Shown: positions 34,754-42,647 of the stretch, in pieces
Layout of the letters: every line of letters begins with the position of its first letter
Position numbering within the stretch: position 1 is the first letter of the stretch
Source: Streptomyces sp. NBC_00078
GTDB taxonomy: Bacteria > Actinomycetota > Actinomycetes > Streptomycetales > Streptomycetaceae
Length of the DNA stretch: 64,000 bases
Reading direction: 5' to 3'
Assembly (NCBI RefSeq): GCF_026343335.1
Contig: NZ_JAPELX010000001.1
Location: forward strand, 6,076,001 to 6,140,000
Made by a program: the position numbers and the translations under genes
The notes under the pieces: model-generated
Databases searched by the model: none
Told to the model about the DNA's origin: nothing
Seen by the model: only the letters and a program-made list of their open reading frames with translations

Positions 34754-35170
34754 CTAGGCCGCCGCGCAGTTCGGACAGATGCCGCGGTACGTCACCTCGA
34801 CGTCCGAGACGGTGAAACCGAAGCGCTCCGTGTTGGGGAGGTCGGCGAGCGGGTTGCCGCTCGGGTGGACGTCGCGGATCGCGCCGCACTGGGCGCAGAC
34901 CAGGTGGTGGTGGGGCCGGTGCGCGTTCGGGTCGTACCGCTTGGCGCGCTTGTCCGTGGAGACTTCGAGCACCTCGCCGAGGGAGACCAGCTCGCCCAAG
35001 GTGTTGTAGACGGTCGCCCGGGAGATCTCGGGCAGCTTGGCGACGGCCCGGGAGTGGACCTCGTCGGCCGTCAGGTGGACGTGCTCGCCGTCGAGAACCT
35101 CGGCCACGACGCGCCGCTGCGCGGTCATTCGCCATCCGCGTCCGCGCAGTCGTTGTAGAAGGTCGCTCAT
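34754..35170 (-). CDS. catR: Fur-family metalloregulator (CatR/PerR-like)
   Basis: 138 residues. A winged helix (about 1-85; ISRATVYNTLGELVSLGEV as recognition region) is followed by the metal-binding dimerisation domain: HRPHHHLVCAQCGAIRDV near 84 and the C-terminal CPNC, forming the structural CxxC...CxxC zinc site. The location matches the S. coelicolor Fur paralogue I recall as CatR (catalase repressor). The symbol rests on memory of synteny. A perfect 7-1-7 inverted repeat lies 66 bases upstream, suggesting autoregulation. Confidence 0.85.
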   Translation of the reverse strand: MSDLLQRLRGRGWRMTAQRRVVAEVLDGEHVHLTADEVHSRAVAKLPEISRATVYNTLGELVSLGEVLEVSTDKRAKRYDPNAHRPHHHLVCAQCGAIRDVHPSGNPLADLPNTERFGFTVSDVEVTYRGICPNCAAA

Positions 35171-35235
35171 GAAGCCCAGCCTAACAGCAGGGGGACCATT
35201 TTCCGAACAGGTGTGAATTTGGATCTCATCTCAAC

Positions 35236-35250
35236 TTGGAATGATTCCAA
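35236..35250. promoter_or_regulatory. 7-1-7 Fur/PerR-type operator
   Basis: TTGGAATGATTCCAA is a perfect 7-bp inverted repeat around one base, the geometry of PerR/Fur boxes (compare TTATAATnATTATAA). It lies in the AT-richer gap between the Fur gene and the CBS gene. Confidence 0.75.
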
Positions 35251-35288
35251 ATCCGGTCCCGGGCCTCCGGTCCCGACCACCTGCGCGC

Positions 35289-35681
35289 TCAGGCGGGCAC
35301 GTGCTGTCGTGCGGGTGCCCAGCAGCGGATGATGTCGCGGACCGAGACGATGCCGGCGGGCTCGCCGCGGTCGAGGACGATGAGGTGGCGGAAACCGCCG
35401 TGGGCCATGGCGCGGGCCGCCTCCTCCAGCGTCCAGGACGGGGCGGCGAAGACGACGTCGTTGGTGGTGTGGTCGTGGGCGCGCTCCGTGTCGGGGCTCT
35501 GGCCGAGGCCGACGGAGTTGAGGATGTCGCGTTCGGTGAGGATGCCGATGCCGCCGGCGTCAGGGTCGAGAACGATGGCCGCGCCGACGCGGCGGGCGGA
35601 CATCAGGGCGGCGGCCTGACGGAGGGTGTGGGCGGGGCCGATGGTCAGGACCACCGTGCTCATGGCGTCGCGGACGAGCAT
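35289..35681 (-). CDS. Two-CBS-domain protein
   Basis: 130 residues with two CBS motifs. The first is LRQAAALMSARRVGAAIVLD then GIGILTERDIL. The second is LEEAARAMAHGGFRHLIVLD then GIVSVRDIIR. Such stand-alone pairs bind adenine nucleotides. No effector domain is attached. ATG 35681 has GGAGG 11 bases upstream. It lies beyond the Fur operator on the same strand as the Fur gene, but is a separate unit. Confidence 0.88.
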   Translation of the reverse strand: MLVRDAMSTVVLTIGPAHTLRQAAALMSARRVGAAIVLDPDAGGIGILTERDILNSVGLGQSPDTERAHDHTTNDVVFAAPSWTLEEAARAMAHGGFRHLIVLDRGEPAGIVSVRDIIRCWAPARQHVPA

Positions 35682-35826
35682 GACTGGAGCCACCTCCAAG
35701 GGAATCCGATGGTTCAAGGATTCACAAGTTCACAAGTGGGGGGACTCTCAGAGTTGCAGGTAAAGCGCGGGTCAACAAGAGGGCGCGTGCGGCCAGTTCA
35801 GGGCGTGCGGGGTCACCTCGTGCTGC

Positions 35827-36627
35827 TCAGTAGCGCTCGTTGAGATACCCCAGGAACTCGTCGTGCAGCAGGCCGTTCGACGCGGCCGCGTTGCCGCTGT
35901 GCGGGCCCGGGCGGCCGTCGAGGCCGGTGAAGGTGCCGCCGGCCTCGGTGACGATGATCGCGTTGGCGGCCATGTCCCACAGGGAGAGTTCCGGCTCGGC
36001 GCAGATGTCGACCGCGCCCTCGGCGACCAGCATGTAGGGCCAGAAGTCCCCGTACGCGCGCGTGCGCCACACCTCGCGGGTCAGGTCCAGGAACCCGCCC
36101 AGCCGGCCCTGGTCCTCCCAGCCGGTCAGGGAGGAGTACGCGAACGAGGCGTCCGACAGCTTCGCGACCCCGGAGACCTGCAGGCGGGAGGCCGAGGAGA
36201 GGCTGCGGCCGGTGAAGGCGCCGTGGCCCTTCGCGGCCCACCAGCGGCGGCCCAGCGCCGGGGCGGACACGACGCCCACGACGGGCTGGAAGCCGGTCTC
36301 GCCCGCCTCCATCAGGGAGATCAGCGTGGCCCACACCGGGACGCCGCGTACGTAGTTCTTGGTGCCGTCGATCGGGTCGACCACCCAGCGGCGGGGACCG
36401 GTGCCCTCCAGGCCGTACTCCTCACCGAGGACCGCGTCGCGCGGGCGGCCGCGCTGGAGCTGGCCGCGGATGAGCTCTTCCGCCGCCTTGTCCGCATCGC
36501 TCACCGGGGTCATGTCCGGCTTCGTCTCGACCTTGAGGTCGAGGGCCTTGAAGCGGGACATCGTTGCCGCGTCGGCGGCGTCCGCGAGGACGTGAGCGAA
36601 GCGGAGGTCGTCGTGGTAGTCCGGCAT
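35827..36627 (-). CDS. hisN: Histidinol-phosphatase HisN (inositol-monophosphatase fold)
   Basis: 266 residues. Lithium-sensitive phosphatase motifs are LGEEYG near 69 (metal-binding Glu), VVDPIDGTKNYVRG near 83 (the DPIDGT metal site) and LSLWDMAANAIIVTEAGG near 210 (catalytic Asp). The TKNYVRG variant and operon context match actinobacterial HisN, which dephosphorylates L-histidinol phosphate in histidine synthesis. No other his genes are nearby. It is divergent from the TetR gene. Confidence 0.88.
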   Translation of the reverse strand: MPDYHDDLRFAHVLADAADAATMSRFKALDLKVETKPDMTPVSDADKAAEELIRGQLQRGRPRDAVLGEEYGLEGTGPRRWVVDPIDGTKNYVRGVPVWATLISLMEAGETGFQPVVGVVSAPALGRRWWAAKGHGAFTGRSLSSASRLQVSGVAKLSDASFAYSSLTGWEDQGRLGGFLDLTREVWRTRAYGDFWPYMLVAEGAVDICAEPELSLWDMAANAIIVTEAGGTFTGLDGRPGPHSGNAAASNGLLHDEFLGYLNERY

Positions 36628-36805
36628 GGAACGAACGCTATCTGCCGTGGTCGGGATGGGGCTACCGGGCCTTGCTCACGGTTTGGCGGCACATTGCGGG
36701 CACGCGGCGGCCCAAGGGCGCCCCCGCGTGCGCCCGCGAACCCTTGACAGTGCCGCCGGGCGCGTCAAATCTGGGCGCAGAGCCGCTCGGCCCAGGGAGG
36801 CGATG

Positions 36806-37414
36806 ATGCCTGCAGCGCGGGAATCCCTGCTGGACGCCGCGTACACGGCGCTGGCCCGCCGACCGTGGTCCACCGTGCGGATGGTGGACGTCGCGGCGGT
36901 GGCCGGAGTGTCCCGGCAGACCCTCTACAACGAGTTCGGCAGCAAGGAGGGGCTCGCCCGGGCACTCGTGAGAAGGGAGGCGGACACCTACCTCGCCGGG
37001 GTCGAACGGGCGCTCGCCACCCACAGTGACGCCCGCGAGCGGCTGGCCGCGACCGCCGAGTGGACCGCGTCCACGGCCCGCGGCAACGCGATCGTGCGGG
37101 CCATGCTCACCGGCTGCTGGAGCGAGCGGCTGCCCGCGCCGACGCTGTCCGCGGTGCCGTCCTCCTCTGCGGTGCCCGCGCAGCGGCGGGCGGACGGGCC
37201 GCTGCCGTCGCCGGGCGACTTCGTGGCGATGGTGCGCGACCGGGCCGTGGCCGTGCTCGCGGGACCCGGCCCGGCCAGGCCGGACACGGCGGAACTCGCC
37301 AGGTCCTGCGAGCTGGTCGTCCGCCTCGCGCTGTCCTGCGTGGCGGCCCCGCCGGGCGAGGGCGGGGTGGCGGATCTCGTACGGGCCGCGCTGCACCGCC
37401 AGTTGACCGCCTGA
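36806..37414 (+). CDS. TetR-family transcriptional regulator
   Basis: 202 residues. The TetR HTH lies at about 10-55 (LLDAAYTALARRPWSTVRMVDVA then AGVSRQTLYNEFGSKEGLARALV). The C-terminal ligand domain is Pro/Ala-rich. ATG 36806 has GGGAGG 5 bases upstream. ATG 36803 is adjacent. It is convergent with, and 4 bases from, the SMR transporter gene and may regulate it, although convergent placement makes that only a guess. Confidence 0.88.
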   Translation: MPAARESLLDAAYTALARRPWSTVRMVDVAAVAGVSRQTLYNEFGSKEGLARALVRREADTYLAGVERALATHSDARERLAATAEWTASTARGNAIVRAMLTGCWSERLPAPTLSAVPSSSAVPAQRRADGPLPSPGDFVAMVRDRAVAVLAGPGPARPDTAELARSCELVVRLALSCVAAPPGEGGVADLVRAALHRQLTA

Positions 37415-37418
37415 CGGG

Positions 37419-37742
37419 TCAGTGCGCCGAGCCCGACAGCTGCAGGCCGATCACGCCCACGATGACGAAGCTGATCGAGACGAGCTTCAGGGTCGACACC
37501 AGGTCGCCCAGGAAGATCATGCCGTAGATGGCGGTGCCGGCCGCGCCGATGCCCGTCCACACGGCGTAGGCGGGGCCCACGTCCAGCTTTTTCAGGGAGA
37601 GGGTGAGCAGGCCGAAACTGCCCAGGGCGAAGACGCAGAACGCGATCGTCGGCCACAGCCGGGTGAAACCGTGGGAGAGCTTGAGGCACACGGCGAAGCC
37701 GGTCTCGAGTATTCCGGCCACGACGACCAGCAGCCACGCCAT
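37419..37742 (-). CDS. SMR-family transporter (SugE/Gdx-like)
   Basis: 107 residues with four transmembrane helices. The conserved membrane Glu is at residue 13-14 in GILETGFAVCLKLS, and LDVGPAYAVWTGIGAAGTAIYG and GVIGLQLSG follow. The sequence resembles the SugE/Gdx branch (guanidinium export) more than EmrE. No guanidine riboswitch is visible in the 76-base upstream gap. GGGAGGA precedes the ATG. Confidence 0.9.
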   Translation of the reverse strand: MAWLLVVVAGILETGFAVCLKLSHGFTRLWPTIAFCVFALGSFGLLTLSLKKLDVGPAYAVWTGIGAAGTAIYGMIFLGDLVSTLKLVSISFVIVGVIGLQLSGSAH

Positions 37743-37818
37743 GTGGTGTCCTCCCGTATGTCCGGCTCGGTGCGATTATGCACTTGCCGGACTCGCGTCC
37801 CCACAAACAACGCGGAGG

Positions 37819-38829
37819 TCAGTCGCCTTCCTTGCGCTCCCTCGTCGCCAGCAGCCGCCGCAGCGAGTAGAGCCGGGCCGGGTCCGCGTGCCCCGCGGCC
37901 ACCCACTCGTCCAGCGCGCAGTCCGGCTCGTCGTGGCTGCACGCGCGCGGGCAGCCCTCGGTGCCCGCTTCCAGGTCCGGGAAGGCGTTGATGACGCGGG
38001 ACGGGTCGATGTGGGCGAGCCCGAAGGAACGAATGCCCGGGGTGTCGACCACCCAGCCGTCGTCGCCGGCCAGCGGAAGGGCCAGCGCCGAGGTCGTGGT
38101 GTGGCGGCCGCGGCCCGTCACCGCGTTGACATGGCCCGTCAGACGGCGGCGGTCCTCGGGGACCAGCGCGTTCACCAGGGTCGTCTTGCCGACGCCCGAG
38201 TGGCCGACGAACGCGGTGATCCTGCCGTCCAGTTGCTCGCGCACCGAAGCGACCGCGTCCCCGCTCTCCAGTTCATCGCGGCTGGTGACGACATACGGGA
38301 TGCCGAGGTCGCCGTACAGCTCCAGGAGCTTGTCGGGCGGGGCGAGGTCCGACTTGGTCATGACCAGGAGCGGGGTCAGGCCGCCGTCGTACGCCGCGAC
38401 CAGGCAGCGGTCGATGAGGCGCGGGCGGGGCTCCGGGTCGGCGAGGGCCGTGACGATCGCGAGCTGGTCGGCGTTGGCGACGACGACGCGCTCGTACGGG
38501 TCGTCGTCGTCCGCGGTGCGGCGCAGCACCGACGTGCGTTCCCCGATGCGGACGATGCGCGCGAGGGTGTCCTTCGTGCCGGACAGGTCACCGACCAGGG
38601 CCACCCGGTCGCCGACGATCGCCGCCTTGCGGCCCAGTTCGCGGGCCTTCATCGCCATGACGATCCGGTCGTCGACCAGGATGGTCAGCCGGCCGCGGTC
38701 GACGGTGAGGACCATGCCCTCGGCCGCGTCCTCGTGCTTGGGGCGGATGTGCGTACGCGGCCGGTTGCCCTTGCGGTTCGGGCGGGAGCGGATGTCGTCC
38801 TCGTCGGTGTGCTTGCCGTAGCGGCGCAT
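37819..38829 (-). CDS. rsgA: Ribosome small-subunit GTPase RsgA
   Basis: 336 residues. An N-terminal OB fold precedes a circularly permuted GTPase: G4 TKSD near 155, G1 GHSGVGKTTLVNAL near 210, G2 region TGRGRHTTT near 240 and G3 DTPGIRSFG near 260. The C-terminal zinc knuckle is CPRACSHDEPDC near 288-299. It assists 30S maturation. ATG 38829 lies 11 bases after the aroA stop, so it is in an aroA-rsgA operon. The N-terminus is basic. Confidence 0.94.
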   Translation of the reverse strand: MRRYGKHTDEDDIRSRPNRKGNRPRTHIRPKHEDAAEGMVLTVDRGRLTILVDDRIVMAMKARELGRKAAIVGDRVALVGDLSGTKDTLARIVRIGERTSVLRRTADDDDPYERVVVANADQLAIVTALADPEPRPRLIDRCLVAAYDGGLTPLLVMTKSDLAPPDKLLELYGDLGIPYVVTSRDELESGDAVASVREQLDGRITAFVGHSGVGKTTLVNALVPEDRRRLTGHVNAVTGRGRHTTTSALALPLAGDDGWVVDTPGIRSFGLAHIDPSRVINAFPDLEAGTEGCPRACSHDEPDCALDEWVAAGHADPARLYSLRRLLATRERKEGD

Positions 38830-38840
38830 GGCGTGAGTCC

Positions 38841-40157
38841 CTACGCCCCGAGCATCCCGGTCCACATATCGGGGAAGTCCGGCAGGGTCTTCGCCGTTGT
38901 CGCCACGTCCTCGATCTGCACGCCTTCCACCGCGAGGCCGATGATCGCGCCTGCCGTCGCCATGCGGTGGTCCTCGTACGTGTGGAAGATCCCGCCGTGC
39001 AGGCGGCGCGGGCGGATGTGCAGGCCGTCGGCGGTCTCGGTGACGTCACCGCCGAGTTCGTTGATCTCCTTGGTGAGCGCGGCCAGGCGGTCCGTCTCGT
39101 GCAGCCGCAGATGGGCCACGCCCCGCAGGGTGGAGGGGGAGTCCGCGAGGGCCGCGACCGCCGCGATGCCCGGGGTCAGCTCGCCGACCTCGCCCAGGTC
39201 CACGTCGATACCGTGGATCGCACCCGTACCGGTGAACTCAAGGCCGTATTCGGTCAGTTCGCAGGAACCGCCCATGTCGGTGAAGATCTCCCTCAGCCTG
39301 TCGCCGGGCTGCGTGGTGCGGGCCGGCCAGTCGGGTACGACGACCCTGCCGCCCGTCACCAGGGCCGCCGCCAGAAACGGCTGCGCGTTGGACAGGTCCG
39401 GCTCGATGGTGAGGTCCCGGCCGAGCAGCGCGCCCGGCGTCACCCGCCACACGTTCGGCTCGCCGCCCGACTCCGGCGTGTCCACCTGCGCGCCGACCGC
39501 GCGCAGCATGTCGACGGTCATGCGGATGTGCGGGAGGGAGGGAAGGGAGGAGCCGATGTGGCGGACCTCCACGCCCTGGTTGAAGCGCGGGCCGGACAGG
39601 AGCAGGGCCGACACGAACTGGGACGACGAGGACGCGTCGATCTCCACCGGGCCGCCGTCCAGCGCCCCGCCCCCGTGGACCGTCAGCGGCAGCGTGCCGC
39701 GGCCGTCGTCGTCGATCCGGGCGCCGAGCACGCGCAGCGCGTCGATCACGCCGGTCAGGGGGCGCTCGTACGACCTCGGGTCGCCGTCGAAGCGGATGGG
39801 GCCGTCGGCGAGCGCGGCGACCGGGGGCAGGAAGCGCATCACCGTGCCGGCGTTGCCCACGTCGACTGTGGCCGGGCCTTGTAGGCCCGTGGGCAGCACC
39901 CGCCAGGTCTCGCCCGTGCCGTCCGGGCCCACGCCCTCCTCGATGCCGACGCCCATCGCGCGCAGGGCGCCCGCCATCAGCAGTGTGTCCCGGGAACGCA
40001 GGGGGCGGCGCAGCCAGCCGGGTTCCGAGGCGAGGGCGGCGAGCACGAGGGCGCGGTTGGTGACGGACTTGGACCCCGGCACGTGGACCGTCGCGTCGAC
40101 GGCCCCGCTCGCGTGGGGGGCGGGCCAGAGAGCGGTGGATGCGGGGTTCGGGGCCAT
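38841..40157 (-). CDS. aroA: 3-phosphoshikimate 1-carboxyvinyltransferase (EPSP synthase)
   Basis: 438 residues. Substrate-binding motifs are PGSKSVTNRALVLAALA near 27, VGNAGTVMRFLPPVAAL near 99 (NAGTxxR), SSSSQFVSALLL near 176, LRLHETDRLAA near 361 and YEDHRMATAGAIIG near 405. It joins shikimate 3-phosphate and PEP in aromatic amino-acid synthesis. The NAGTVMR form resembles class I enzymes, which are usually glyphosate-sensitive. A TATAAA -10 ends 8 bases before the ATG, so the start may be leaderless. Confidence 0.95.
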   Translation of the reverse strand: MAPNPASTALWPAPHASGAVDATVHVPGSKSVTNRALVLAALASEPGWLRRPLRSRDTLLMAGALRAMGVGIEEGVGPDGTGETWRVLPTGLQGPATVDVGNAGTVMRFLPPVAALADGPIRFDGDPRSYERPLTGVIDALRVLGARIDDDGRGTLPLTVHGGGALDGGPVEIDASSSSQFVSALLLSGPRFNQGVEVRHIGSSLPSLPHIRMTVDMLRAVGAQVDTPESGGEPNVWRVTPGALLGRDLTIEPDLSNAQPFLAAALVTGGRVVVPDWPARTTQPGDRLREIFTDMGGSCELTEYGLEFTGTGAIHGIDVDLGEVGELTPGIAAVAALADSPSTLRGVAHLRLHETDRLAALTKEINELGGDVTETADGLHIRPRRLHGGIFHTYEDHRMATAGAIIGLAVEGVQIEDVATTAKTLPDFPDMWTGMLGA

Positions 40158-40165
40158 GGCCCCAC

Positions 40166-40171
40166 TTTATA
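40166..40171 (-). promoter_or_regulatory. -10 element of aroA-rsgA
   Basis: TATAAA on the minus strand, 8 bases upstream of the aroA ATG. No clear -35 was found. Confidence 0.5.
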
Positions 40172-40283
40172 AGCAGGCGGTCGGTCGAGTGCCGCGCCGT
40201 GAGGCCGGTCGCGTCCCGCGCGGCCGACCCGCTCGTCGGCGCCGCCCCACCCCCTTGCGACCCGCGGCCCCCTCGGGCCCCGC

Positions 40284-41003
40284 TCACACCTCCAGCAGCC
40301 ACCTGCCTCCGCCTATCAGCGAACACAGCGACACCGCGTGGAAAAGAAAGAGCCACAACCCGGCCGGTACGTGGGTCAGTCGCGAGAGTTGGTCCGCGTC
40401 CGAGTCGCGCGCGCCGCCCCGTGACCTCTTCGCCTGGAGTTCGAAGGCCGGGCGTACTCCGCCCACCAGCAGGAACCAGACCACCGCGTACGCGAACGCC
40501 GCCTGGACCTGGGGGCCGGCCAGCCAGGACACCAGCAGGAACGTGCCGCCGGTGACGACGACCGTCAGGGCGCCGTACGCGTTGCGGATCATCACCAGCA
40601 TCGCCACCAGCAGGACCGTCGCCAGCCACAGCAGCAGCGTGATGTGACCGGCGGCCAGCAGCGCGGCGCCGCCGAGACCGAGCAACGGGGGAGCGGTGTA
40701 GCCGGCGGCCGCGGTGAGAACCATGCCGAGGCCGTGCGGCTTGCCGCGGCTGACGGTGAGGCCGCTGGTGTCGGAGTGCAGGCGTATGCCCGTGAGCTGC
40801 CGGCCGGTGAGCAGAGCGATCAGGCCGTGGCCGCCCTCGTGGGCGATGGTGATCGTGTTGCGCGCGACGCGCCAGACGCCGTGCGGGACGGTCACGGCGA
40901 CGGCGGCGACGAGGGTCGCGAGCACCACCCAGAGGTCGGGGTCGGGCTGGGTGCCGAAGACCCGGTCCCAGAGGGAGGCGAGCGAGGATGCGGTGCTGTC
41001 CAT
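40284..41003 (-). CDS. M50-type membrane zinc metalloprotease
   Basis: 239 residues with about six transmembrane segments. HEGGHGLIALLTG near residue 54 is an HExxH-type site within a hydrophobic helix, as in site-2 protease relatives (M50B). A second metal motif is less clear. ATG 41003 is used, though GGGAGCC lies about 12 bases upstream. It is divergent from the SRAP gene. Confidence 0.82.
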   Translation of the reverse strand: MDSTASSLASLWDRVFGTQPDPDLWVVLATLVAAVAVTVPHGVWRVARNTITIAHEGGHGLIALLTGRQLTGIRLHSDTSGLTVSRGKPHGLGMVLTAAAGYTAPPLLGLGGAALLAAGHITLLLWLATVLLVAMLVMIRNAYGALTVVVTGGTFLLVSWLAGPQVQAAFAYAVVWFLLVGGVRPAFELQAKRSRGGARDSDADQLSRLTHVPAGLWLFLFHAVSLCSLIGGGRWLLEV

Positions 41004-41107
41004 GGGTGGCGGTGGCTCCCGTTGGTCGGCAGAAGGGGCTGGCGGCGCAGCGTCATCGTGTGCGGGGTGGTGGCAGGGCGACGGGCGGGCCTGGCAGTGT
41101 GGCACGT

Positions 41108-41923
41108 ATGTGCGGACGGTATGCAGCGAGTCGTGGGCCCGAGGATCTCGCAGGAATCTTTGAGATCGAGAAGTGGGAGCCGGAGGAGACTCTGGCCCCC
41201 GACTACAACGTGGCCCCCACCAAGGAGGTGTACGCCGTCCTCGACCGCCCTGTTAAGGACGTGGCGGACCCTCGGCCGGTTCGCCAGCTGCGGAAGCTCA
41301 AGTGGGGCCTCGTTCCGTCCTGGTCGAAGACCCCCGAGGGCGGCGCCCGGATGATCAACGCCCGCGCGGAGACCGTTCACGAGAAGCCGTCGTACAAGCG
41401 GGCGTTCATGTCGAGGCGCTGCATCATTCCCGCCGACGGCTACTACGAGTGGGTCACCGGCACGCAGGAGCGGGACCTGGAGGTCGAGGGGAAGAAGAAG
41501 CGGCCGCGCAAGCAGCCGTACTTCGTGCTGCCCGCCGACGGTTCGGTCTTCGCGATGGCCGGGCTGTACGAGTTCTGGCGGGACAAGACCCTCCCGGACG
41601 ACCACCCGCAGGCCTGGTGGGTGACCTGTTCCGTCATCACCACGGAGGCGGAGGCGACCCCCCTTGCGGTGGCCCCGGCCGAGGGCCCGCACGCGCTCGC
41701 CGACATCCACCCCCGGATGCCGCTGATGCTCACCCCGGACCGCTGGGACACCTGGCTGGACCCCTCCCGCACCGAACTCGACGACCTGCGCACCCTGCTG
41801 GAGGCGCCGCCCGCCGGCCTGATGCGCGCCTACCCCGTGTCCACGGCCGTCAGCAACGTCCGCAACAACGGACCGGAGCTGCTGAAGGAGCTGGAGGGGC
41901 CCGAGGAGGGCACACTCTTCTGA
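41108..41923 (+). CDS. SRAP/YedK (HMCES-like) DNA abasic-site protein
   Basis: 271 residues. The family signature starts at the processed N-terminus: M-CGRYAAS, where Cys2 forms the thiazolidine crosslink to abasic sites. NVAPT near 35, WGLVPSW near 66, NARAET near 84 and the conserved Glu in YYEW near 113 and His in HPRMP near 202 complete the active site. It protects abasic sites in single-stranded DNA. ATG 41108 has no Shine-Dalgarno. Confidence 0.93.
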   Translation: MCGRYAASRGPEDLAGIFEIEKWEPEETLAPDYNVAPTKEVYAVLDRPVKDVADPRPVRQLRKLKWGLVPSWSKTPEGGARMINARAETVHEKPSYKRAFMSRRCIIPADGYYEWVTGTQERDLEVEGKKKRPRKQPYFVLPADGSVFAMAGLYEFWRDKTLPDDHPQAWWVTCSVITTEAEATPLAVAPAEGPHALADIHPRMPLMLTPDRWDTWLDPSRTELDDLRTLLEAPPAGLMRAYPVSTAVSNVRNNGPELLKELEGPEEGTLF

Positions 41924-41924
41924 T

Positions 41925-42554
41925 GTGACGACCGAGATCATTGGTACGGATGCGGGGGACGCCCGCATCACCTGGCACCGGGCGACGAAGGCGCGGCTCG
42001 TGCTGGCCGTCAGCCATGGTGCGGGCGGCGGCATCGAGGCGCGGGACCTGCGGGCGCTGGCCCAGGTCCTGCCGGGCCACGGTGTGAGCGTCGCCCTCGT
42101 GGAGCAGCCCTGGCGGGTGGCCGGCAAGAAGGTGGCACCCGCGCCCCGGACGCTCGACGTCGGGTGGCGCGGGATCTGGCCGGCGCTGGCCGGGCCCGGG
42201 CTGCCGGTGATCTCGGGCGGGCGCAGTGCGGGCGCCCGGGTCGCCTGCCGGACCGCCACCGAACTCGGCGCCCATGCCGTGCTCGCCCTCAGCTTTCCGC
42301 TCCACCCGCCGGGACGGCCGGAGAAGTCCCGGGCCGGGGAACTGCTCGGGGCCGGGGTGCCCACCCTCGTCGTCCAGGGAGGCAACGACCCGTTCGGGAA
42401 GCCGGACGAGTTCCCCCACGGTGTATACGAACTGGTCGAGGTGCCGTACGGCGATCACGGGTTCGCCGTGCCCAAGCGGGCGCAGACCAGCCAGGAGGAG
42501 GCCGTGGCGATCATCACGGACGCGGTCGTGAAGTGGGCCGGATCACTGGGGTAA
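41925..42554 (+). CDS. Alpha/beta-hydrolase (dienelactone-hydrolase-like)
   Basis: 209 residues. The nucleophile elbow reads GGRSAGARVA near 97, with a catalytic Asp region QGGNDPFG near 151 and His in YGDHGF near 177. HGAGGGIEARDL near 31 supplies the oxyanion loop. The family includes KANL3/Tex30-like proteins of unknown substrate. GTG 41925 lies one base after the SRAP stop, so the two are probably co-expressed. Confidence 0.85.
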   Translation: MTTEIIGTDAGDARITWHRATKARLVLAVSHGAGGGIEARDLRALAQVLPGHGVSVALVEQPWRVAGKKVAPAPRTLDVGWRGIWPALAGPGLPVISGGRSAGARVACRTATELGAHAVLALSFPLHPPGRPEKSRAGELLGAGVPTLVVQGGNDPFGKPDEFPHGVYELVEVPYGDHGFAVPKRAQTSQEEAVAIITDAVVKWAGSLG

Positions 42555-42561
42555 AGGCTCG

Positions 42562-42588
42562 GGAATGTTGCGGACGGGCCCTGGCGTT
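42562..42588 (+). promoter_or_regulatory. SigR-dependent autoregulatory promoter (sigRp2-like)
   Basis: GGAAT (42562-42566), a 19-base spacer and GTT (42586-42588) match GGAAT-N18/19-GTT. It lies upstream of the longer SigR start, as known for sigRp2 in S. coelicolor. Confidence 0.85.
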
Positions 42589-42647
42589 GAGCCGGACAGA
42601 AGTGCTGAACCACCAGCACCGACGTCGTGGGAGAGGAAGTCCGCCGC

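Noticed and set aside
37495..37800. Guanidine riboswitch before the SMR transporter
   Set aside because: The 76-base upstream gap has none of the conserved guanidine riboswitch motifs I know.
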